Assembly (NCBI GenBank): GCA_020024395.1
Contig: JAHHTV010000121.1
Coordinates: 1-5,067 of the forward strand
Origin: Anaerotignum sp.
GTDB taxonomy: Bacteria > Bacillota > Clostridia > Lachnospirales > Anaerotignaceae
Direction: 5' to 3'
Length of the DNA: 5,067 bases
The position numbers and the translations under genes were made by a program. The notes beneath the pieces were generated by a model, which saw only the letters and a list, made by a program, of their open reading frames with translations, was not told the origin of the DNA and made no database searches. Shown here one piece after another: positions 1 to 5,067 of the stretch (within the stretch, counting starts at the first letter, position 1; each line of letters starts with the position of its first letter).

Positions 1-720
1 ATCTAGTGCAGGATTTGATTTTGGGGCATAGTCAAATATGCTTTCACCATGTGCAGGTGCTTCAGCAATGGCGACCCCATTTCGGATTTTGCTTTCAAAT
101 ACTTTCGTATCTAACAAATCCGCCATATTTTCTGCCATTTCCAATACTTCTTTTGCTAAATTTAAGCGAGAATTATATTTTGTTAATATAATGCCCATGA
201 CATTTAAGTTTGGATTATAAAAATTTTTGACAGAGTCTATGGTTTCTTTTAACTGACTGACACCCAAAAGACTAAGGATATCTGGTATCATGGGAATGAT
301 TAGCCCTTGTGATGCAACATAGGCATTGACAGTCAGTATGTTGAGTGCAGGTGGTGTATCTATAATGATGTAATCATAAATATCAGAAACAGTATCCAAC
401 ATTTTTTTCAATAGAAATTCCCGACCGGTACGATTGAATTCCAATTCCGCACTACTTAACAATATATTGGAAGGCAATATATCGCCATAAGGTGTATGTT
501 GTATGATTTCTTGTAAAGGTGTTTGATATTTGAATGCGTCATATAATGTGGCACAGTCTTCGATTTCAATGCCTAAACTGAAACCAAGATTGCCTTGTGG
601 GTCTAAATCAACCCCCAAAACTTTTTTGTTTTGTGCAGTTAATCCGCTAATGAGTGCAGTAGATGTTGTTGTTTTACCGACACCACCTTTTTGATTGGTT
701 AATGTGATAATATATGCCAA
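1..720 (-). CDS. parA: ParA/Soj-family partitioning ATPase (3' end cut off by window edge)
   Basis: A 240-residue open frame reads leftward from TTG at 720-718 to base 1 without a stop. It is a deviant Walker A ATPase of the ParA/Soj/MinD group. The Walker A motif KGGVGKTTT spans residues 11-19, with signature lysine K11 and P-loop lysine K16. The A' motif VDLDPQGN is at 37-44, and the Walker B-type YIIIDTPPA at 117-125. The TKYNSRLNLAKEV stretch near 180-192 matches the Soj region that carries DNA-contacting arginines. Near the edge, APAHGESIFDYAPKS is the usual Soj C-terminal motif, so only about 10-20 residues are missing from a family length near 255. Such proteins dimerise on ATP, bind DNA non-specifically and position chromosomes, plasmids or protein complexes, usually with a ParB-like partner. 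The partner, if any, would lie left of the window. The gene diverges from fliD. A chromosomal Soj, an orphan positioning ATPase or an integrated-plasmid ParA are all possible. It is not an obvious FlhG. Confidence 0.93.
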   Translation of the reverse strand, partial: MAYIITLTNQKGGVGKTTTSTALISGLTAQNKKVLGVDLDPQGNLGFSLGIEIEDCATLYDAFKYQTPLQEIIQHTPYGDILPSNILLSSAELEFNRTGREFLLKKMLDTVSDIYDYIIIDTPPALNILTVNAYVASQGLIIPMIPDILSLLGVSQLKETIDSVKNFYNPNLNVMGIILTKYNSRLNLAKEVLEMAENMADLLDTKVFESKIRNGVAIAEAPAHGESIFDYAPKSNPALD

Positions 721-727
721 AAAAATT

Positions 728-733
728 CCTCCT
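728..733 (-). promoter_or_regulatory. Shine-Dalgarno site setting the TTG start of parA
   Basis: On the minus strand AGGAGG (bases 733-728) lies 7 bases before TTG at 720-718, an ideal spacing. An in-frame ATG exists six codons upstream (738-736), but the AGGAGG falls inside the frame it would open and nothing purine-rich precedes it. TTG also gives the family's usual N-terminus (MAYIITLTNQKGG). TTG is therefore the preferred start. Confidence 0.85.
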
Positions 734-764
734 AACATAAAACAACAGAGTTTTTTATTAAATT

Positions 765-792
765 TTGAAATTTGTCTTAATAAAAGTATACT
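765..792 (+). promoter_or_regulatory. Candidate sigma-A-type promoter for fliD operon
   Basis: TTGAAA (765-770) and TATACT (787-792) are separated by 16 bases. Each differs from the housekeeping consensus (TTGACA, TATAAT) at one position. Transcription would begin near 799 and give a leader of about 68 bases before fliD. The region is very AT-rich, so chance matches are likely. The -10 lies in the palindrome AGTATACT (785-792), which also reads TATACT on the minus strand. No convincing -35 accompanies it in that direction. Confidence 0.45.
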
Positions 793-804
793 ATATGTCG
801 ATAG
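778..804 (+). promoter_or_regulatory. Candidate sigma-28 (SigD/FliA)-type promoter for fliD operon
   Basis: TAAT (778-781), then 15 bases, then GTCGATAG (797-804). This resembles the flagellar sigma factor consensus TAAA-N15-GCCGATAT, with 3 of 4 and 6 of 8 positions matching and the standard spacing. It overlaps the sigma-A-like candidate. Late flagellar genes such as fliDST are classic targets of this sigma factor, which raises the plausibility. Predicted initiation is near 811. Confidence 0.5.
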
Positions 805-851
805 ATAAGTATAGAGAAAAACGAACATTTTTGTGAAAATATATAAAATAT

Positions 852-860
852 AAAGGAGAG
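852..860 (+). promoter_or_regulatory. Ribosome binding site of fliD
   Basis: AAAGGAGAG, with its GGAG core at 855-858, ends 8 bases before the ATG at 867. It fits efficient Firmicute-type initiation and fixes the fliD start. Confidence 0.85.
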
Positions 861-866
861 ATAGAT

Positions 867-3461
867 ATGGCATCAATCGGAAGCTTAAGTGGAAGTACAA
901 GTAGTGCGATTTATGGAAGCAATAAAAGAATTACAGGTCTTGCTAGTGGCTTGGATACGGAATCCATGATTGAAGGCATGACTTTAGGTACAAAAACAAA
1001 AATTGCAAAACAAAAACAAGATAAACAATGGTTGCAATGGATGATGGAAGATTATAGAACATTGACATCAAAATTGATTGGCTTCCAAGATAAATTTACA
1101 TCTTATGCAAATCAAAGCAGCAATTTATTAAGTCCATCTTTTTTTGATAAATCACAGGTGAGTGCTGTTGGGGATAACAGCAAATATTTAGATATTTCTG
1201 GTACATCACCCAATATTGATAATTTGATTATTTCAGCTGTGGAACAGATGGCAAAAAATACAAGCGTGGTTTCTAGTGGCAATGTTTCTGACCAGACAAT
1301 GTCTACAGGGGAAATCAAAGATACTGTTGTAACAAGCAGCTTAAATGGTGCTTCTTTGACCATTAAATATGGTAGTAAAGATTATACAATCAAATTGCCT
1401 GATGATGCACATGAAAGAGTGCATAGCAGTGCAGATTTGAAAGATGTATTAAATGAACAGATGGAGAAAATTGATATAGGTACAGGTAAGAAATTGAACG
1501 AAGTAGTTCAATTTGGCCTGAATAATGATAAATTGACATTCAATTATAAAGATAAAGAAACAGCGAATATTGGAAATACACTTGCAATTTCTGGTGGTAG
1601 CAAAGATTTGTTGGGTGTCATGGGGATAGATGCAGGTTCTATTGTATCATCTTTTGACAAACCAATAACAGGTAGCAAATCTATCACATCTGATGAGCTG
1701 AGCAAAATGTCAACAGAAAAAACATTGGCTGAAGCATTGATGGGAAAAGATAAAAGTATTACATTTAACTATAATGGTACTTCAGCAAAAATTGAAATGC
1801 CTGGTGAAGATGCAAAAGTAACAATTAATGGACAGAAAGTAAATATTTACACCAAAAAAGGTGAAGGCGAAAATGCAACTTATGAAGTAAACAAAAATGC
1901 ACTGGCGCAATATTTCCAAGATAAAATGGATGATGAATTTGGTTCAGGTAGAGTAAAAGTTGCAATGGAGCAAGGCAAAATGACATTCAAAGCAACAGAA
2001 GGCACCTCTGTGCTGAAAGTAACTGGCGGCAATGGGGAAGTATTAGAAGGATTGAACATGAAATATGGAGAGTCCAATCGCCTGAATTTGAGTGTATCTT
2101 TGAAAGACTCTGGTTTGCCTGGTTTTGCAGATATGACAGATGACCAATTAAGAGAATTTATGCAAAAAGGTATTGTCATCAAAAGAGGAGACAGAACCAT
2201 TACAATCAATAAAACAACATCAGGAAAAGCATTTAATGAAACAACAACATTGGGTGAAATTATCAATGCAGTAAATAACAATAGCGAAGCAAAAATGACA
2301 ATTAGTTACAATGAAACATCAGATAAATTTACCATTACATCAAAAGACCAAGGTGCAAGTGGTCAAATACATATTGGTGGCAGTGGCGAAAATGGAAATG
2401 AAGATAATATTGGCACAAAGATTTTTGGTAAAATTGATACAAATAATCCAGTGGCACACCCATCAGAACCTGGAAAAGAACCATATACAATTACCAAAGG
2501 ACAAGATGCGGTGATGTGGGTAGATTATGATGGTAAAGGCGGTGCAGACCCTGTACGTGTAACACGTTCTAGCAACAGCTTTAATTTGGATGGTTTGAAT
2601 GTCACAGTCAAAAATACATTTGGTATCAAAAAAGATGCAAATACTGCAGATGGTGTGACAGTAGATGAGCTGGATACAGATGCAAGTGTTTCTTTTAGTG
2701 CAAAAGTAGACTCTGAAAAAGTAACAAAAGCCATGAAAGAAATGATTGAATCATTCAATGAAATCATCAAATTGGCAAATGATAAAGTGGGTGAAAAACC
2801 AGAAAGAGATTATAAACCTCTGACAGATGAACAGAGAAAAGAAATGACAGAAGACCAAATTAAAGCTTGGGAAGAAAAAGCCAAAAAAGGTACAATGTTT
2901 AATAGCAGTGAAGTGCGTTCTTTCACAAATAGTATTCGTTTTATATTCTCTGGAAGCCCTGATAAAATGAAACAACTGTCTGATATGGGAATTACCATTT
3001 CAGAAAATTATGCAGACCATGGTAAAATTTCATTTGATGAAGAAAAATTTAAATCAGCATTAGAATCAGATAATGAAAAAGTAAAACAGATGTTTACAGC
3101 ACAAAAAGAATATGTATATGATGAAAATGGTAATCAGGTTTTGGATAGCAATGGAAAACCCAAAATGACAGATGGCGGCATCATGACACAAATCAAGAGT
3201 ACTTTTGATATGTATGCAAAAACATCAGGGGCAAGAAAAGGTGTTTTTGTAGAAAAAGCAGGGGCAACCGAAAACTCTATTTCTATGATGAAAAATACAC
3301 TGCAAAACCAAGTCAACAACATTGACAAAACCATAAAAGCATTGGAAAGAAAAATGAAAGCCGAAACAGAACGCTATTACAAACAATTTGCATCTATGGA
3401 ACAATTTATTTCACAGATGAATAGCCAAAGTATGTGGATGGCACAACAATTTATGGGTTGA
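867..3461 (+). CDS. fliD: Flagellar filament cap protein FliD (hook-associated protein 2)
   Basis: This 864-residue protein is secreted through the flagellar type III apparatus and forms the distal cap under which flagellin folds into the filament. The N-terminal FliD domain is recognised at about residues 20-130, with the motif ITGLASGLDTESMIEGM (22-38) followed by a helix rich in K, Q and W. The conserved GQDA...RSSN...DGLNVTVK block lies at 545-582. The C-terminal domain runs from about 610 to 864. It includes a PLTDEQRKEMTEDQIKAWEEKAKKG segment (651-675), the LSDMGIT region and a final amphipathic helix (about 802-864) ending MAQQFMG, the part that polymerises and that FliT-type chaperones bind. 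There is no Sec signal peptide, as expected. Many FliD proteins have about 450-700 residues. The extra length is in the middle (about 150-530), which is surface-exposed, variable and apparently repetitive. It is the first gene of a fliD-fliS-fliT-like cluster. The start is fixed by a good ribosome binding site. Confidence 0.96.
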   Translation: MASIGSLSGSTSSAIYGSNKRITGLASGLDTESMIEGMTLGTKTKIAKQKQDKQWLQWMMEDYRTLTSKLIGFQDKFTSYANQSSNLLSPSFFDKSQVSAVGDNSKYLDISGTSPNIDNLIISAVEQMAKNTSVVSSGNVSDQTMSTGEIKDTVVTSSLNGASLTIKYGSKDYTIKLPDDAHERVHSSADLKDVLNEQMEKIDIGTGKKLNEVVQFGLNNDKLTFNYKDKETANIGNTLAISGGSKDLLGVMGIDAGSIVSSFDKPITGSKSITSDELSKMSTEKTLAEALMGKDKSITFNYNGTSAKIEMPGEDAKVTINGQKVNIYTKKGEGENATYEVNKNALAQYFQDKMDDEFGSGRVKVAMEQGKMTFKATEGTSVLKVTGGNGEVLEGLNMKYGESNRLNLSVSLKDSGLPGFADMTDDQLREFMQKGIVIKRGDRTITINKTTSGKAFNETTTLGEIINAVNNNSEAKMTISYNETSDKFTITSKDQGASGQIHIGGSGENGNEDNIGTKIFGKIDTNNPVAHPSEPGKEPYTITKGQDAVMWVDYDGKGGADPVRVTRSSNSFNLDGLNVTVKNTFGIKKDANTADGVTVDELDTDASVSFSAKVDSEKVTKAMKEMIESFNEIIKLANDKVGEKPERDYKPLTDEQRKEMTEDQIKAWEEKAKKGTMFNSSEVRSFTNSIRFIFSGSPDKMKQLSDMGITISENYADHGKISFDEEKFKSALESDNEKVKQMFTAQKEYVYDENGNQVLDSNGKPKMTDGGIMTQIKSTFDMYAKTSGARKGVFVEKAGATENSISMMKNTLQNQVNNIDKTIKALERKMKAETERYYKQFASMEQFISQMNSQSMWMAQQFMG
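1350..2435 (+). repeat. Three degenerate hook-IN-like modules within FliD
   Basis: Three successive segments of FliD share one pattern. Each has a beta strand of T/S-I-T type, a short amphipathic helix with N or Q near its end, a strand like KLTF, KMTF or KFTI, then a G-rich turn and a further strand. They lie at about residues 162-253 (GASLTIKYGS ... DKLTFNYKDK ... SGGSKDLLG), 296-398 (KSITFNYNGT ... GKMTFKATEG ... TGGNGEVLEG) and 442-523 (DRTITINKTT ... DKFTITSKDQGASGQIHI ... KIFG). The third is closest to the known flagellin hook IN motif. Identity between copies is low and no exact DNA repeat is seen. The relation is read by eye from spacing and motif order, and the boundaries are approximate. 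Confidence 0.45.
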
Positions 3462-3479
3462 TAAAACCAGCAAAATGGA

Positions 3480-3487
3480 AAGGGTGG
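3480..3487 (+). promoter_or_regulatory. Ribosome binding site of fliS
   Basis: AAGGGTGG lies 10 bases before ATG 3498, a slightly long and imperfect Shine-Dalgarno match. It sits in the 36-base gap after the fliD stop. The gap holds no promoter or terminator that I can see, so fliS is probably read from the fliD transcript. Confidence 0.6.
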
Positions 3488-3497
3488 ATATTACTTT

Positions 3498-3896
3498 ATG
3501 ATAAACAGGGGATATCAGCAGTATAAGCAACAATCCGTTTCTACAATGACAAATGGCGAAATGCTGATATTGCTTTATGATGAATGTATTAAGCGATTGA
3601 CAATTGCAGGATATGAATTGGATAAAAATAATTATGATGCATTTACAGATGCAGTAGACCGTGTAGAAAAAATTATCAAATATCTGTCTTCTGTTTTGGA
3701 TAGAAAATATCCCATTAGTCAAGATTTGTATCGTATGTATGATTATTTTTTATATGAATTGAGCAGACTACGTGCAGGTAGAAAAAAAGAAATCATTGAA
3801 GATATCAAACCGATGATTATGGAATTGCGTGATTCATTCAAAGAAGCAGATAAGTTGCAAGCAAATCAACGGAAAAAAGTAGGAAATGACGTATAA
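3498..3896 (+). CDS. fliS: Flagellar export chaperone FliS
   Basis: FliS is a small cytosolic chaperone that binds the C-terminal disordered end of flagellin, stops it polymerising in the cell and delivers it to the flagellar export gate. The 132-residue product matches the usual length (about 120-135). It shows the family's N-terminal signature: Y-Q-Q-Y-K-x-x-S-V at residues 6-14, then LYDECIKRL at 26-34. The rest is all helical, as in the four-helix FliS fold, with a Y/L-rich third helix around DLYRMYDYFLYELSRLR and a basic, charged tail. The gene follows fliD by 36 bases and precedes a fliT-like gene by 15, the fliD-fliS-fliT order known from Bacillus. In Bacillus FliS also takes part in the FliW-CsrA regulatory circuit. 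Whether that applies here cannot be seen, because flagellin, fliW and csrA are not in the window. Confidence 0.95.
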   Translation: MINRGYQQYKQQSVSTMTNGEMLILLYDECIKRLTIAGYELDKNNYDAFTDAVDRVEKIIKYLSSVLDRKYPISQDLYRMYDYFLYELSRLRAGRKKEIIEDIKPMIMELRDSFKEADKLQANQRKKVGNDV

Positions 3897-3900
3897 TATC

Positions 3901-3906
3901 GAGGTG
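3901..3906 (+). promoter_or_regulatory. Ribosome binding site of fliT-like gene
   Basis: GAGGTG lies 5 bases before ATG 3912, within the 15-base gap after the fliS stop. It indicates tight coupling in one transcript. Confidence 0.65.
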
Positions 3907-3911
3907 CAAAT

Positions 3912-4310
3912 ATGCAGTCTGAAAATCAATTGGAAACAATTATATTGCAAATGCAAAAAAGGTATACAAGGCTTGCAGAAATATTACGTTTGACACAAGA
4001 TTTAGATGAGGCATTGAAGCGCAACGATAGAGAAAGTGCAGATATGCTGATACAAATGCGAGGCGAAGAAATGGAAGAAGTATCTGTTATGCATGAAGAT
4101 ATTGCATATATGATTTCTTGTTTGCCACAAGTGCAACAAACAGCAATTGAATATGCACTACACGAAGATGACAAACAAATCAAACGCATTTGTGAATTGA
4201 AAGAACGTAGTCAACACATATTGCAAAAGGCAAGAGAAATTGATCGTTGCATGAATATGAGAGTTGCAGGTGAACATTCATATTATGCGCAGCAAACAGA
4301 AGTGAACTGA
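3912..4310 (+). CDS. fliT: Small helical flagellar chaperone, FliT/FlgN-like
   Basis: This 132-residue, almost entirely helical, charged protein has no signal peptide or membrane segment, so it is probably cytosolic. FliT-type chaperones bind the C-terminal helix of FliD and carry it to the export apparatus, and FlgN does the same for FlgK and FlgL. The evidence here is mainly position: it is the last gene of a fliD-fliS cluster, exactly where fliT sits in Bacillus. The first helical hairpin also fits. The pattern LTQDLDEALKRNDRESADMLIQMR, written here as L-T-x(2)-L-x(2)-A-L-x(2)-N-D (about 27-38) followed by a helix ending in R, resembles FlgN/FliT proteins, in which a run of helix is broken at an N-D turn. 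A second helical pair lies at about residues 75-115. The tail (RVAGEHSYYAQQTEVN) looks unstructured. The sequence is not diagnostic by eye, so the symbol is given on synteny. A diverged FlgN or a lineage-specific helper is possible. It ends 22 bases before the terminator stem. Confidence 0.65.
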   Translation: MQSENQLETIILQMQKRYTRLAEILRLTQDLDEALKRNDRESADMLIQMRGEEMEEVSVMHEDIAYMISCLPQVQQTAIEYALHEDDKQIKRICELKERSQHILQKAREIDRCMNMRVAGEHSYYAQQTEVN

Positions 4311-4332
4311 ATGCATTTTTGATGTGTATAGA

Positions 4333-4378
4333 AAAACGAAATGGCCATTTGCAAAATGGTCATTTTGTTTTGGTTTTT
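4333..4378 (+). terminator. Intrinsic terminator of the fliD-fliS-fliT cluster
   Basis: The left arm 4333-4350 pairs with the right arm 4354-4371 over 18 consecutive positions. Two of these are G-U wobbles (G4338-T4366 and G4344-T4360). The loop is GCA (4351-4353). A run of five T (4374-4378) follows closely, after the T-rich end of the stem. The stem is AT-rich apart from the GGCC/GGTC core. It begins 22 bases after the fliT-like stop. Because the outer arms are A-rich on the left and T-rich on the right, it may also work on the opposite strand, but no gene converges here. Confidence 0.88.
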
Positions 4379-4406
4379 GATGGGGATAATAACAAAAAAA
4401 TAGAAT

Positions 4407-4411
4407 AGGAG
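4407..4411 (+). promoter_or_regulatory. Ribosome binding site of ftsE
   Basis: AGGAG lies 6 bases before ATG 4418, well placed, and it supports this start. Only about 39 bases lie between the terminator and the start. Within them GATAAT (4385-4390) resembles a -10 box but has no good -35 partner, so the promoter of this gene is not settled. Confidence 0.8.
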
Positions 4412-4417
4412 AAAATT

Positions 4418-5067
4418 ATGTTTTCCATCACATTAGAACAGGTGAGCAAAGTTTATGAAAATGGTGTCAAGGGACTGGATAATATCACTTTGAACGTCAA
4501 AGCAGGTGAATTTGTGTTTTTGGTGGGACAAACAGGTTCTGGAAAAAGCACAATGTTACAACTATTGACAAAAGAACTAGAACCAACAATGGGAAAAATT
4601 TTTATTGCATCAGAAGATATTACTACGATGCCACAAAAGCAAATACCATTTTTTAGAAGAAAAATTGGTATTGTAAAAGAAAGACCATTGTTGTTGCATG
4701 ATAAAAGTGTCGCAGAAAATATTGAATTGGCACTTTTGGCAGCTGAGCAACCAAAAGCATATCGTGAACAGGCAATTTATGCAGCATTGGGCATTGTGGG
4801 CATGAGAAATAAGGCACAATTAAAAGCGTCTGTGCTTTCTGGTGGAGAAAGTTCCAGACTTGCACTGGCAAGGGCGATTGTCAATAACCCAAGTTTATTG
4901 ATTGCAGATGAACCTACTGCAGGGCTAGACCCAGATGCAGCTTGGGATATGATTGGTTTGTTGAATGAAATCAACCATAGAGGTGTTACAGTTATTATGG
5001 CAACGCATGATAAACAACTGGTCAATGTGATGAAAAAACGGGTTGTGACATTGTTTGAAGGACGTCT
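4418..5067 (+). CDS. ftsE: FtsE-like cell-division ABC transporter ATPase (3' end cut off by window edge)
   Basis: FtsE is the cytosolic ATPase that pairs with the membrane protein FtsX. Together they control peptidoglycan hydrolases at the division site or along the wall. In view are 216 residues of an expected 225-230. The FtsE-type opening (NGVKGLDNITL, then GEFVFLVGQTGSGKST) contains Walker A at residues 37-45 with K43. The IPFFRRKIG segment before the Q-loop is typical of FtsE. The ABC signature LSGGESSRLALARA spans 140-153, Walker B LLIADEP spans 160-166 with E165 as catalytic base, the D-loop is AGLDPD, and the H-loop is ATHD with H197. The N-G-V-K-G-L start and the LLNEIN...GVTVIMATHD end separate it from other ABC ATPases. 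Oddly, the Q-loop, usually VFQDFRLL, reads VKERPLLL, with E88 in place of the glutamine. ftsX would be expected just downstream, outside the window. A terminator separates it from the flagellar genes, so it starts a new unit. Confidence 0.88.
   Translation, partial: MFSITLEQVSKVYENGVKGLDNITLNVKAGEFVFLVGQTGSGKSTMLQLLTKELEPTMGKIFIASEDITTMPQKQIPFFRRKIGIVKERPLLLHDKSVAENIELALLAAEQPKAYREQAIYAALGIVGMRNKAQLKASVLSGGESSRLALARAIVNNPSLLIADEPTAGLDPDAAWDMIGLLNEINHRGVTVIMATHDKQLVNVMKKRVVTLFEGR

Noticed and set aside
6..220. Two plus-strand frames of about 60 codons over the parA region
   Set aside because: They lie opposite a clearly coding, conserved ParA frame, have no ribosome binding site and give low-complexity products. 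They are shadows of parA.
785..813. Minus-strand promoter for parA using TATACT at 790-785 or 813-808
   Set aside because: Neither has a recognisable -35 at the right distance on the minus strand. A parA promoter must exist nearby but cannot be assigned from sequence alone.
1880..2281. Minus-strand frame of 133 codons inside fliD
   Set aside because: It is antisense to a strongly supported FliD coding region, has no family resemblance and is typical of mirrored AT-rich coding sequence. The other minus-strand frames in fliD, fliS, the fliT-like gene and ftsE were set aside for the same reason.
2519..2549. DxDGxGxxD pattern in FliD (residues 553-561), resembling a calcium-binding loop
   Set aside because: It falls inside the conserved GQDA...VDG...RSSN block of FliD, where a beta turn is usual, and looks like a slightly expanded turn. 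No second acidic loop pairs with it.
4333..4371. Hairpin read as a mobile-element end or REP-like repeat
   Set aside because: It occurs once in the window, follows directly after the last flagellar gene and is trailed by a T run. An intrinsic terminator explains it fully.
4385..4390. GATAAT as the -10 box of an ftsE promoter
   Set aside because: There is no acceptable -35 at 16-18 bases upstream, where the terminator arm lies, and no proper extended -10 TG. It is kept only as a note under the ftsE ribosome binding site.

Overview
The window is AT-rich, with Gram-positive-type ribosome binding sites. It carries a fliD-fliS-fliT-like flagellar cluster and an ftsE-type gene. This fits a motile low-GC Firmicute, most likely a member of the Clostridia (perhaps Lachnospiraceae-like). 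The assignment rests on protein character and composition only and cannot be taken to genus.

Layout, left to right. (1) 1-720, minus strand: a ParA/Soj-type ATPase, reading from an unusual TTG start and running off the left edge with only the C-terminal end missing. (2) 721-866: a short divergent intergenic region. It holds the parA Shine-Dalgarno sequence, two overlapping plus-strand promoter candidates (sigma-A-like and sigma-28/SigD-like) and the fliD ribosome binding site. (3) 867-4310, plus strand: three closely packed genes, fliD (filament cap), fliS (flagellin export chaperone) and a small helical fliT/flgN-like chaperone, with gaps of 36 and 15 bases. (4) 4333-4378: a strong intrinsic terminator closing the flagellar cluster. 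(5) 4418-5067, plus strand: an FtsE-like ABC ATPase, cut by the right edge about a dozen residues before its expected end.

How the genes work together: FliD forms the cap under which flagellin polymerises. FliS keeps flagellin from polymerising before export, and FliT-type proteins hold FliD monomers and guide them to the export gate. The three genes therefore form a late, filament-assembly unit. In Bacillus the equivalent fliDST operon is SigD-dependent, which agrees with the sigma-28-like sequence seen here. The flanking ParA and FtsE genes belong to chromosome or protein positioning and to division-site function. They look like separate transcription units rather than parts of the flagellar operon.

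No mobile element, CRISPR array, tRNA or rRNA is visible. The window looks mostly like ordinary core-genome content. The points most worth a second look are the overlapping promoter pair, the long FliD with three module-like repeats, and the altered Q-loop of the FtsE homologue.
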